DNA of 64,000 nt, taken from assembly GCA_030654835.1 (NCBI GenBank), contig JAURWS010000012.1, forward strand, positions 62,001 through 126,000, written 5' to 3'. This DNA is from Gammaproteobacteria bacterium. GTDB lineage: Bacteria; Pseudomonadota; Gammaproteobacteria; Pseudomonadales; Pseudohongiellaceae. The position numbers were made by a program, and so were the translations under genes. Shown here piece after piece: positions 9,865-17,940 of this stretch. Under the pieces are notes generated by a model. That model did no database searches and was not told the DNA's origin. It saw nothing but the letters and a program-made list of their open reading frames with translations. Positions within the stretch are counted from its first letter, which is position 1. Each line of letters opens with the position of its first letter.

Positions 9865-11073
9865 CTAAATTTTTTCGATCACCTCTTCCAGCAGCGTGAT
9901 GTCCAGCGGTGATACGCCTGCCTGCCGGAAGTGATCTCTCCATTCAGAGGCAATATGCGAGATTTCCTTGATGATGCTGCTGGCCTGCCCGGAAGACAGT
10001 CCAAAGGCGACGGCGGCGCTCTTCACGTTGCTCATGCTGCGTCGTCTTCCTTCTGCGCCAATCCCTAATGCGTGCTCCCGGTTTTGCGAGATGGTGGGTA
10101 CGATGTCAAAGGCAGGCGACAGACGCCAGCCAGGGTTGGCCGGGTTGTACAGACAACCATGGTTGCGGCCATGATCATCGATGTTCCCCATGATCACATT
10201 GAACACTATGCGCCGGTACAGTTGTTCGATGTCCGCAGACCAGTCTCTGGCGTGCGAGCGCAGGATCTTGCCAATCGCGACATAGCTGCAGGGGTCGTTG
10301 AATGCATTATCAAAAATTCGAATGCGATCGCGATTGAACAGGCTGTGAATGCTGATGTAGTGCAGCTGCTGGTTATTCACTCTGTCGAATCTCTCTATCA
10401 GAAACACATCACGTTCTCCGATGCGTCGAAGTGAGACATTGGGCACGTCAATCTTGCATAGCCGGGCCAGCTGGAGTGTCGCGAATTCGACCATGGGCAT
10501 GTTGACCAGATCCGCTGGCTTGCTGAATTTGGCGAGGTAATGCACGCCATTGTCCTGCAAGGTCACTTTTGGTCTGGCTCCGCCCATGGTGGTGGCTGGG
10601 ATCAGGATTTCCAGAAGCTTCGGGTCAATGCGCTGATTCAATGAAATTTTCTGGGAAGCCTCTTCGAGATCGGCGAGAAGCTCCATACCTGCGGCGGGCG
10701 TTGGTGATTTGGGGCGTGTGCGCGACAGTGAGAATTGCAGACAACCGACGCCGTGGCCGCTGGTGGCCACCAGCCTTTCCAACTCATTGGCCGGGCTGCG
10801 GGTGTGGCCCAGCAGCAGAACTCGGGTGCCCCAATCGTCTGGCGCAGCATCGCTGAACACGGGGAACACCTTGTTCTCATTGCGAGTCGTGATTTGACCG
10901 CTTGTCAGCTTGAGGTTTACGGGATCAAGCGCATAGGCCCAGGATTCCTCAAGCCACTGTTCGGAATAGGCGAAGGTGCCGGATGTGCGGGTAATTGCCA
11001 GTTTGCCTGCGAGCACAGGATTGCCAGCGGGGCTCTGTGCGAATACGTAAGCCTCGGTGATCGGACTGTTCAT
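9865..11073 (-). CDS. hipA: HipA-family serine/threonine kinase toxin
   Basis: This is the toxin of a type II HipBA module. Known HipA kinases phosphorylate glutamyl-tRNA synthetase and cause growth arrest; the target here is unproven. In the 402-aa chain I see the N-terminal HipA domain, a P-loop-like segment (MGGARPKVTL), the lysine region LAKFSKPAD, the catalytic loop MGNIDDHGRNHG and the metal-binding segment LSPAFDIVPT, so the kinase appears intact. The ATG overlaps the stop codon of the upstream hipB gene by 4 bp. The gene order hipB-hipA is the canonical one. It is convergent with the pirin gene. Confidence 0.88.
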   Translation of the reverse strand: MNSPITEAYVFAQSPAGNPVLAGKLAITRTSGTFAYSEQWLEESWAYALDPVNLKLTSGQITTRNENKVFPVFSDAAPDDWGTRVLLLGHTRSPANELERLVATSGHGVGCLQFSLSRTRPKSPTPAAGMELLADLEEASQKISLNQRIDPKLLEILIPATTMGGARPKVTLQDNGVHYLAKFSKPADLVNMPMVEFATLQLARLCKIDVPNVSLRRIGERDVFLIERFDRVNNQQLHYISIHSLFNRDRIRIFDNAFNDPCSYVAIGKILRSHARDWSADIEQLYRRIVFNVIMGNIDDHGRNHGCLYNPANPGWRLSPAFDIVPTISQNREHALGIGAEGRRRSMSNVKSAAVAFGLSSGQASSIIKEISHIASEWRDHFRQAGVSPLDITLLEEVIEKI

Positions 11074-11375
11074 CTCCGTATCCTCATGCTGGCCCGGAGC
11101 GCACGGCCCTCGCTGTCAAGGTGAGGGCCAGCGACATCGCGAAGCGTGTGAGTTAGCTCCAGCACGTCCAGCACAGCCAGTACCGCGCCAAAGGAGACGG
11201 TGAGGCTTGCGTTCTCGATTGCCTGATAGGTTGCCAGTGACATCAGACAACGACTGGCCATCTCCCGCTGACTGAACTTGCGCGCTTTGCGGGCTTCCGC
11301 AATATTGCCCGCCAGCACCTGGTAGTCGTCGATGGCATTGACCGATACGCTGGCCAGAAACTTCTTTCCGGACAT
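11070..11375 (-). CDS. hipB: HipB-like XRE-family antitoxin
   Basis: A 101-aa protein with a helix-turn-helix of the XRE/Cro type (AEARKARKFSQREMASRC, then SLATYQAIENASLTVSFG). It precedes and overlaps hipA, so it is the likely antitoxin and autorepressor. The basic C-terminus (ALRASMRIRR) may be a flexible tail, as in other HipB proteins. A strong inverted repeat lies 25-63 bp upstream of its start codon and is a good candidate for its operator. Confidence 0.85.
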   Translation of the reverse strand: MSGKKFLASVSVNAIDDYQVLAGNIAEARKARKFSQREMASRCLMSLATYQAIENASLTVSFGAVLAVLDVLELTHTLRDVAGPHLDSEGRALRASMRIRR

Positions 11376-11400
11376 CTTTCGCTGTCCTCAAAATGACATG

Positions 11401-11438
11401 GTATACCGATAATAACATGCGCTTTTGTATCGGTATAC
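11401..11438. promoter_or_regulatory. 11-bp inverted repeat, putative HipB operator
   Basis: GTATACCGATA at 11401-11411 is repeated exactly inverted as TATCGGTATAC at 11428-11438, separated by 16 bp of AT-rich DNA. It lies directly upstream of hipB, between it and the SNF2 gene end. HipB proteins are known to bind paired palindromic operators in their own promoter; each arm here also contains the palindrome GTATAC. The binding role is inferred from position and symmetry. Confidence 0.65.
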
Positions 11439-11442
11439 TATG

Positions 11443-14400
11443 CTATTTCAACAGGCTAAGCAGCGTTTCCTTGTCCACAGGCTGACCGACGGAGCCAGCC
11501 TCGTTGAACAGATTGTCGGCCAGCGCCTGCTTTTGCTGCTGCATCTGCTGAATGCGCTCTTCCACCGTGTCGGCGGCTACCAGTTTGTACACAAACACGG
11601 GTTTGTCCTGACCAATCCGGTGTGCGCGGTCGGTGGCCTGATTTTCCACCGCCGGGTTCCACCACGGATCCATGTGGATGACGACATCCGCTGCGGTGAG
11701 GTTGAGGCCGCTGCCTCCAGCCTTCAAGCTGATCAGGAATATGCGCACCGCGCCACTCTGAAACAGATCGATGGCCTCCTGGCGTTTGCGGGTTTGCCCC
11801 GTGAGTTTTGCGTAACCGATGTTCTGAATCTTCAACTCTTCTTCGATGAGAGCGAGCACTTCCGTAAATTGTGAAAAGATCAGAATGCTGCGACCTTCGT
11901 CCAGTAACTGGGGCAGGGTCTCATTGAGCCATTCCAGCTTGGCGTGCTCGCGGATGTTGGCCGCCTTTTCCAGTTTAACCAGACGCGGGTCGATGCAGGC
12001 CTGACGCAGTTTCAGCAACGCATCCAGAAACTGGATGTGGCTGCGCTGCATGCCCTGGCTGGTGACCAGATCGCGAATGCGCTTTTCCATACTCACGCGA
12101 ATGCTCTCGTACAGCGCACGCTGTTTGCCCTGCAATTCCACGTATTGCACGATTTCAGTCTTGGCGGGAAGTTCTTTGACCACCTGACTCTTGGTGCGCC
12201 TGAGCATAAAGGGGGCGACCCGGCGCGCCAGTGCCTGCTGGCGATCGTGATTGCCGCTTTTTTCTATCGGATTCCTGAATTGGTCTTGAAAGGTTTTGCG
12301 TCCGCTCAGCAGCCCCGGCAGCACAAAGTCCATCAGCGACCACAGCTCGCCGAGATGATTTTCCAGTGGTGTGCCTGTCAAACACAGGCGCATCTGACTG
12401 TTCAGGTTGCGCACATGCTGAGTAATTTTGGCCGTCGGGTTTTTGATCGCCTGAGCTTCATCCAGAATCAGCACACTGAAGGTGTGCTTCTCGTACTGTT
12501 TTCTGTCTCGCAACAACAACGGGTATGTGGTCAGCACGATATCGCTGCGCTTGATTTCCTTGAACGCAGACGCGCGGTCCGGGCCATGAATCAGCGTGAT
12601 CTTGAGGTCTGGTGTGAACCGCGCGGTCTCGTGCATCCAGTTTCCAGTCAGGCTGGTCGGCGCGACGATCAATGCTGGCTGAGTCAGCGCACCGCTATCT
12701 TTCAGATGTTGCAGGAAAGCCAGCGCCTGCAGCGTTTTGCCCAACCCCATATCGTCAGCGAGGATGCCGCCGAGACTGTAACGCTGCAAAAATGCAAGCC
12801 AGTTGAGACCATCCTGTTGATAGGGGCGCAGCTCTGCCTGAAGCTTCGGCGACACAGCGAGAGCTTCGATACCACTGAAGTCCTGCAGCTGCGTCAGCAG
12901 CGCTCTGGTCAATGGCGCTGCGCGATCGTCGAGATTCGGCAGGTCCTGCAACTGTGCGACTTGAAAGGCTGCAAGGCGGATGGGCTTGTTGAGTTGTTTG
13001 CGCGAGTAAAGCTCGGTGATCAGGTCGCGTATCGTGTTAAGCGGCGTGGTATCGACGCGCACCCATTCGCCGTCGACCGTCACCAGCATTTTTTCCGGCG
13101 TGCCACGGCTCAGCCACATTTCGACGATGGTGGCGGTGTTCAGCTGACGCCCTTCGCTCAGCGGCAATGTCAGGGCCAGCTCGAACCAATGGTTGGGTTG
13201 GTCGTGAATAGCAAAGTCGAATGCGGTATTGGTGACGTTCAGACTGAAATCATCAGCGCTGCGGATCTGCCAACCCGACTTCTCCAATTCTGGAATCTGA
13301 GTATCAATAAAGTGCTGCCAGAAAGGGACCAGCTCCTCGGCTGCGGCAGGCTCCGGAGACCATGCATATCGATGTTCGGCCAGTGGGTCAAACAGGGAGA
13401 GACCAAGTCCGTGCAAGTGTTCTTCGTACTCGGATTCCTGATGGTAATCCCGGTGGATCTGGTAATGCTTGCCATCAATCAGGCGCGGCTCGTATACGGT
13501 TTTCGCGCCAGCCACATAGGTGGGGGGGCATGACTCACTGCCATGGTCTCCACCATACTCGTAGTGCAGCAGCACGGCTGGCAGCCTGGCGTCCGGAAAC
13601 ACCTGAGCGAGCACCAGTGTCAGGCACGGAACCGGCTGATTGACTTCGATGAACTCGGGCACTTCAACGGGGACGGCCAGCTGATCCTGCTTGAATACCT
13701 GCCTGAGTTTCAACGCTACGTCGGAAATCTTGTCCAAGGGGACAGGTGGCATTTTTCGCAGGTGCGCGAATTGTTGTGCAGCAAGTGGCGTGATGAGTTC
13801 GCCGATTTCTGCGGACTCGATATCCAGATAGCACGGCGGAACCGTTTCAATCATCAACCATTGATTGCGACCTGTGATACAGGCTTGCAGCGCATAGTGG
13901 CTAGCAGTCTGGTCCCAATGCCATTGCACTGTCTCCGGTTTCGCTCGCGTTACCGGTCGCCCGGCGAGCAGGATTCGCCTGCTGTTCAGCATATGCTCCA
14001 ATGCCAGTCGTGTGGCTTCCCCACTCAGTTCACAAGTTGTGTATCCCGATACTCGCGGTAACAACTGCAATATGGTGAGGTCGAGTGGTTGCAGATGACG
14101 TGGGGTATTCCAGCGCAGGGAATAGTAATCAGGCATGTAATTTGTTAGCTGGCTCCACCTGCCGTCCTTCTTCAGGTAGGCCTTCTTCAGAGCTACGTGT
14201 ACCTGAGTTCTGACAACCACCAGTTCGTACAGCAGGTAGTGCTGGCCGGGAGTGAGCGTGTCTTCTGGTTTCGCGAGCGCTGTGGGTAATTCAGTCAACC
14301 AGGTTTCCAGTGCGGACGGTTCTTGCTTCTGCTTCTGTTTGGAAATGGTAATGGCACGGGCCATGGATGCCCCGGCGCTGTTTTCCTGCAGCCATTGCAA

Positions 14401-14649
14401 CGCGGCTGCAACGGCGTGTTTGCAGTCGCTGCCAATCGGGCAACTGCAGTCGCCAATCAGAATTCCGTTGTCCAGGCTCAGTTCCACGCGATAAGTGTTG
14501 CGGCCTGATCCTTTGACGTTGGCGATAAACCTGGATTGCTCCGGGTAATCCTGTTTGATCGTGGCGCGCCGCTGGTGGTAATACTGAACGCCACGGTTGA
14601 ACGTTGCCCCGGGGGCCATTTCCTTGATGTCGTTGATGTTGAAGTGCAT
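11443..14649 (-). CDS. SWIM zinc-finger SNF2-family helicase
   Basis: A 1068-aa DNA-dependent ATPase. A SWIM zinc finger lies near the N-terminus (Cys68, Cys70, Cys76, His78; DCSCPIGSDCKH). A long middle region precedes the SNF2 core: motif I DDMGLGKT, motif II LILDEAQAIKN, motif III LTGTPLENHLGELWSL, and the helicase C-terminal half with SLKAGGSGLNL and ATDRAHRIGQ. All ATPase motifs are intact. The frame is open to 14712, but the ATG at 14649 begins directly on the conserved N-terminus. Such HepA-type proteins are widespread in bacteria, and their exact role is poorly defined. hipB starts 68 bp after its stop, but has its own putative operator. Confidence 0.88.
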   Translation of the reverse strand: MHFNINDIKEMAPGATFNRGVQYYHQRRATIKQDYPEQSRFIANVKGSGRNTYRVELSLDNGILIGDCSCPIGSDCKHAVAAALQWLQENSAGASMARAITISKQKQKQEPSALETWLTELPTALAKPEDTLTPGQHYLLYELVVVRTQVHVALKKAYLKKDGRWSQLTNYMPDYYSLRWNTPRHLQPLDLTILQLLPRVSGYTTCELSGEATRLALEHMLNSRRILLAGRPVTRAKPETVQWHWDQTASHYALQACITGRNQWLMIETVPPCYLDIESAEIGELITPLAAQQFAHLRKMPPVPLDKISDVALKLRQVFKQDQLAVPVEVPEFIEVNQPVPCLTLVLAQVFPDARLPAVLLHYEYGGDHGSESCPPTYVAGAKTVYEPRLIDGKHYQIHRDYHQESEYEEHLHGLGLSLFDPLAEHRYAWSPEPAAAEELVPFWQHFIDTQIPELEKSGWQIRSADDFSLNVTNTAFDFAIHDQPNHWFELALTLPLSEGRQLNTATIVEMWLSRGTPEKMLVTVDGEWVRVDTTPLNTIRDLITELYSRKQLNKPIRLAAFQVAQLQDLPNLDDRAAPLTRALLTQLQDFSGIEALAVSPKLQAELRPYQQDGLNWLAFLQRYSLGGILADDMGLGKTLQALAFLQHLKDSGALTQPALIVAPTSLTGNWMHETARFTPDLKITLIHGPDRASAFKEIKRSDIVLTTYPLLLRDRKQYEKHTFSVLILDEAQAIKNPTAKITQHVRNLNSQMRLCLTGTPLENHLGELWSLMDFVLPGLLSGRKTFQDQFRNPIEKSGNHDRQQALARRVAPFMLRRTKSQVVKELPAKTEIVQYVELQGKQRALYESIRVSMEKRIRDLVTSQGMQRSHIQFLDALLKLRQACIDPRLVKLEKAANIREHAKLEWLNETLPQLLDEGRSILIFSQFTEVLALIEEELKIQNIGYAKLTGQTRKRQEAIDLFQSGAVRIFLISLKAGGSGLNLTAADVVIHMDPWWNPAVENQATDRAHRIGQDKPVFVYKLVAADTVEERIQQMQQQKQALADNLFNEAGSVGQPVDKETLLSLLK

Positions 14650-14722
14650 GGTGGCTTCTTGGTCTTGTGTCGAGGGTTGTCTGAGTTGGGGATGAGGTCG
14701 GGGAATATACAATAATCAGGAG

Positions 14723-14917
14723 GTGGCAGAGCTGATTTTTTGCGTATTTATCTTTGTAATGACAACGACGTTATGGGCAGTTAGGCTCTCTGGTGTCCGT
14801 ATCAAACGAGCTATCATCATAAATCGTACAAATTTTATTCTTGATGCAGCCCGCGCGGCGGCGGAAGAAGCCTTGTTTGATCAAGTGGTTTTGCCATGGT
14901 GTTCGGTGGTTGGATGA
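14723..14917 (+). pseudogene. possible remnant of a DUF1778 (TacA-like) antitoxin gene
   Basis: Between the SNF2 gene and the secreted-protein gene, a short open frame encodes RTNFILDAARAAAEEALFDQ (about 14839-14898). This resembles the core of DUF1778 ribbon-helix-helix antitoxins, which normally pair with GNAT toxins. The upstream part does not look like the family N-terminus and no toxin gene follows; the repeat element at 14931 begins instead. I treat it as a broken fragment. The similarity is from memory of the family pattern only. Confidence 0.35.
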
Positions 14918-14930
14918 TGGTTTGATTGAT

Positions 14931-15034
14931 GGGAAAAATGGCCGGAGTCTGAGAAAAACGTCCGGGAATGGCTTCTTTTTGGGAAAAATAGCCGCTGGGT
15001 TCGTCTGAGTTTGGTTCTTCAGGTCATTTTTCTC
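14931..15034. repeat. decayed copy of the multi-site GAGAAAAA-nnGCCG array
   Basis: Three 15-bp sites on the + strand start at 14931, 14951 and 14981 (for example GGGAAAAATGGCCGG and GAGAAAAACGTCCGG). The 20- and 30-bp spacing is the same as in the array at 17756. A degenerate inverted site sits at 15020-15034, exactly where the fourth site is expected. The DNA between sites is also similar, so the two are direct copies. The fifth and sixth sites are not recognisable, and the next gene's stop codon lies at 15054. Confidence 0.75.
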
Positions 15035-15053
15035 GCGGGCGGGCCTTTATGCC

Positions 15054-16076
15054 CTATGGGTACGCTCCCACAGGTTGCGGTGCCTCGCGGGCATCCTGCT
15101 CCTGTCGACGCGCACCAGCCAGCGCACCAATGATGGAATAGTTGCCTTCGTGGCAGGCATATTCGTACAGCTGAGTGCCTGCAGGCAGCGCCCGCAGCGG
15201 CACCTCTGCGGTCCAGGGCTGCGAGAAGCCCTCCGGGTCATTCACCGTCACCCGATAATTGATCTGCTGCGGCGATTCCAGGCTGAACCATTCCGTGGTG
15301 GTCAACGCGCCCGTGGAACCCCGGAACGACTGTTGCGGATGAATCTTGTCCGTAGTCACCACCAGCGTGTCCCCCTCCCAGTGTCCGACCGAGTCGCCCA
15401 TCCAGCGAAACATTCCTTGCAGCAGTGGTTCGTCGTCGATGCGGATGATGCGGGCGTCATTGACCATCTCGGTCATGATCATCAGATAGTCGGGCGTCTG
15501 CACGATCCGGTAATTGCTGTTGTAGGACATGGGCACCATGGGCGGGCCGGCAGGAGACAGCACCGACAACAGGCAGCGCTCCCCCACAGTGCGCAGCTCG
15601 GGGCCATCGAATTCGGCTACGCCCGGGCGGGCCAGCATCTGCGAACGCCAATCCCTCGGGCCACCTTCTGGAGGTGGCGGCAGGCGACCATTGGGAGGAT
15701 CGATGATCAGAGAAGTGCGAGCCTCGCCGTTGACGGTGACCACGCTGGTGTCGGGAAATTTCCAGTCTGCTTCCAGCCCGATGGGCGCGCCTTTTTCTGG
15801 TGGTGCGCGATCGGGGTCGATAGGCGCCGCCTCGCGCTCAATGCGGGCCGCAGTATTCACCACCTGCTGCGCAGCTTCCTCCGGGGTATACGCGCGCTTG
15901 TCACCCAAGGCCTCCGGGCGTTCCAGCGGGGTCTGGGTCTCGTTGGTCCACACTCCCTGAAAATTCGGCTTGCCGTCGGGCGTGCGGGGAATCTCGGCGG
16001 GTTGGGCGAGTGCTCCGGCATTCAGCGCGAGCAGGAGGGCGGATAGCATTGTGGCGGAAGGATTTGCTTTGAACAT
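15054..16076 (-). CDS. secreted protein of unknown function
   Basis: A 340-aa protein with a clear Sec signal peptide (start MFKANPSATMLSALLLALNA, cleavage likely after ALAQ). Recognisable features are the opening TPDGKPNFQGVWTN, a proline-rich segment (NGRLPPPPEGGPRDW), a repeated GHWEGDTLVVTT-type beta segment and the C-terminal YEYACHEGNYSIIGALAGAR. I have seen this combination in uncharacterised secreted proteins of Gammaproteobacteria but cannot assign a function. The frame is open to 16208; I chose the ATG at 16076 because the signal peptide begins there. It diverges from the CMD-repeat gene. Confidence 0.7.
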   Translation of the reverse strand: MFKANPSATMLSALLLALNAGALAQPAEIPRTPDGKPNFQGVWTNETQTPLERPEALGDKRAYTPEEAAQQVVNTAARIEREAAPIDPDRAPPEKGAPIGLEADWKFPDTSVVTVNGEARTSLIIDPPNGRLPPPPEGGPRDWRSQMLARPGVAEFDGPELRTVGERCLLSVLSPAGPPMVPMSYNSNYRIVQTPDYLMIMTEMVNDARIIRIDDEPLLQGMFRWMGDSVGHWEGDTLVVTTDKIHPQQSFRGSTGALTTTEWFSLESPQQINYRVTVNDPEGFSQPWTAEVPLRALPAGTQLYEYACHEGNYSIIGALAGARRQEQDAREAPQPVGAYP

Positions 16077-16311
16077 GAGGGCGGTGGCTCCGGATATCAC
16101 GACCTGCGAGTGTAACCGCGTGGGGCGTTGCGGCTGATGCGGCATAGTGTCGCGCGTCGGTGTGCCGCTGGCGTTGATATGCATCAAGCCTCCTTTCCTG
16201 GCTATCACTCTGGCGTGCTATTGTCGGCCGCATGCCAGGGAGCTGTTGCGTGGATGTCATGCGCATCGCCTCAGGCGGCATTCCGAACAATATGCAGACG
16301 GGAGGAAATCC

Positions 16312-17370
16312 ATGCCACATATGAAATTCCGAGTGACATCACTGCTGCGCGTCTGGTTGCTGGGCGCATTGTCGGTACTCTTCTTCGAGCCGTTCGGGTC
16401 GTTCGGGCTGTTCGGGCCTGCGGCTTTCGCGCAGCAGCCCCCGCCACCGCCAGGCGCCTATGACGCCGCCCCCTATCTGGGGCAGATACGCAACGACTAT
16501 GTTTATGGCGATATCTGGGAACGGCCCGGCCTGTCGCTGCGGGACCGCAGCATGATTACTGTCGCGGTGACCCAGGCTCTTAATGCGGCCAGTGAACTGC
16601 GCCTGCACATGGGGCGGGCGCTGGACAATGGCCTGACCGAGGGGGAGATCACGGAGATCATTGCGCAGGTGCAGTGGTATTTCAGTCTTCCCGCCGAGGT
16701 TGATGGCGCTGCCATCGCCGCCGAAGTGTTCACGCAGCGTGGGCTGCCCGAAAGTCCTGCCGGAGCGGCGTCCAGCCTCTCGGTCGAGCGTCCTGCCGCT
16801 ACAGGCCCTGCGCCATTTCCTGATAGCACGGCGCTCTCGCCCCGGGATCGCAGCCTGATCACCGTGGCCCTGAGCACCGCCTTGTACGCTTCCGGCACGC
16901 TGCGCGTGGAAGTCGAGCGGGCACTGGACAATGGCGTGACGCAAGACGAACTCGCCGAAGCCATCACCCATGTCACGTTCTATTCAGGCTTTCCCACCGG
17001 CGTGAATGCCGCGCGCGTCACGGCGGACGTTCTCGCGGCCAGAGGCCTGCCACTGGGTGACGGGCGTTTCCCTGCCGCGCCCTATCTGGAAGACTTGATC
17101 GACGGGCTGGTCTTTGGGGAAACCTGGACTCGTAGCCCCCTGTCTGCGCGCGAGCGCAGCCTGGCCACCATCGCCGTCACCCTCGCCAACTATCAGTCCG
17201 AGCAACTGCGCACCCACCTGGAACGGGGGCTGGACAATGGTCTGACCGTGCAGGAGATTGCCGAGTTGATCGCCCAGGTGACGCTCTATTCCGGATTTCC
17301 GAGCGGGCTCAATGGCTCGCGTATTTTCGGCGAGGTGCTGCGGGAGCGGGGCCTGGAAATGCCGAAGTGA
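16312..17370 (+). CDS. exported protein with three carboxymuconolactone decarboxylase (CMD)-like repeats
   Basis: A 352-aa protein with a signal peptide ending AFAQ, then a Pro-rich linker and three repeats of about 100 residues. Each carries LSxRxRSxxTxAxT, an (A/G)LDNGxTxxEI helix and a final YSGFP-type turn (residues ~45-140, ~165-245, ~255-345). CMD/AhpD-like folds normally form oligomers of single domains and are cytosolic. Only the middle repeat keeps the histidine typical of the family (ITHVTFYSGFP); the others have Gln at that position (IAQVQWYF, IAQVTLYS). An excellent ribosome site (GGAGG at 16301) fixes the ATG at 16312. Decarboxylase activity is doubtful. Confidence 0.8.
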   Translation: MPHMKFRVTSLLRVWLLGALSVLFFEPFGSFGLFGPAAFAQQPPPPPGAYDAAPYLGQIRNDYVYGDIWERPGLSLRDRSMITVAVTQALNAASELRLHMGRALDNGLTEGEITEIIAQVQWYFSLPAEVDGAAIAAEVFTQRGLPESPAGAASSLSVERPAATGPAPFPDSTALSPRDRSLITVALSTALYASGTLRVEVERALDNGVTQDELAEAITHVTFYSGFPTGVNAARVTADVLAARGLPLGDGRFPAAPYLEDLIDGLVFGETWTRSPLSARERSLATIAVTLANYQSEQLRTHLERGLDNGLTVQEIAELIAQVTLYSGFPSGLNGSRIFGEVLRERGLEMPK

Positions 17371-17439
17371 GGGGAAGGCGACGTTAGATCGGAATTCGCA
17401 GTGGCGAATTTCGTCGCTCAGATTCGCAGACCTCGCTGC

Positions 17440-17643
17440 TCAGGCGTCCATCGCATCGTCGGCCTGCTCGAAGAGAGACTGCTGTTCGGGAATCGAGATG
17501 CCATTGGCCTCGCAGTGCTTGCGGATCAGCACCTCGATCAGATTGGCGATAGAGCGGTGGTCCTGCAACGCGGCGATGCGGGCAGCTTCCTTGATGCGCG
17601 GGTCGATGCGCAGGTTGAGCGTGGCGGTTTTGGAGGGCGTCAT
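17440..17643 (-). CDS. small ribbon-helix-helix DNA-binding protein
   Basis: A 67-aa protein with the Arc/CopG-type pattern: a short beta strand TATLNLRIDP, helix 1 RIKEAARIAALQDH and helix 2 SIANLIEVLIRKHCEA. Such proteins are dimeric repressors or antitoxins that bind short repeated operator sites. There is no toxin gene beside it on the same strand. It is transcribed away from fic, and the six-site array occupies the gap between the two genes, so it is a candidate for the protein that reads the array (inference). The C-terminal tail is acidic. Confidence 0.7.
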   Translation of the reverse strand: MTPSKTATLNLRIDPRIKEAARIAALQDHRSIANLIEVLIRKHCEANGISIPEQQSLFEQADDAMDA

Positions 17644-17755
17644 GGTGTGGTGTTAAAAATAAAAACAATACTGGCACCTTTATGGAAAGGCGTATGCACC
17701 AGAAGAGCAGTAACCATCATCTGTTTCGTATCCGCTGGCAGTTGAGTTGATTTCA

Positions 17756-17909
17756 GAGAAAAATGGCCGGAGCCTGAGAAAAACAGCCGCGATTGGCTTT
17801 ATTTAGAGAAAAATAGCCGCTATGCTCGCTCGAGTTCGGAATATCCGGCTATTTTTCTCATAGAATTTGTTTTTCCGGATGTTTTTCTCAGACTCCGGCT
17901 GTTTTTCTC
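17756..17909. repeat. mirror-symmetric array of six 15-bp sites upstream of fic
   Basis: Sites with consensus GAGAAAAAYRGCCGS lie on the + strand at 17756-17770, 17776-17790 and 17806-17820, and on the - strand at 17845-17859, 17875-17889 and 17895-17909. Start-to-start spacing is 20 then 30 bp on the left, and 30 then 20 bp on the right. The start and end of each mirror pair sum to the same value, so the symmetry is exact. All spacings are multiples of about one helical turn. A -10-like CATAAT (17909-17914) touches the last site, 27 bp before the fic start. The array looks like a cooperative protein-binding region or the ends of a small mobile palindrome. Confidence 0.85.
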
Positions 17910-17940
17910 ATAATACCCTTGCCACACGGATAACGAGTTC

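Noticed and set aside
11944-13533. A 529-codon open frame antisense to the SNF2 gene
   Set aside because: It is a shadow frame opposite an intact helicase and has no recognisable domain.
17756-17909. The array as a CRISPR or ordinary terminator
   Set aside because: Spacing is short and mirrored with no unique spacers of CRISPR length, and no single long stem with a T run is formed.
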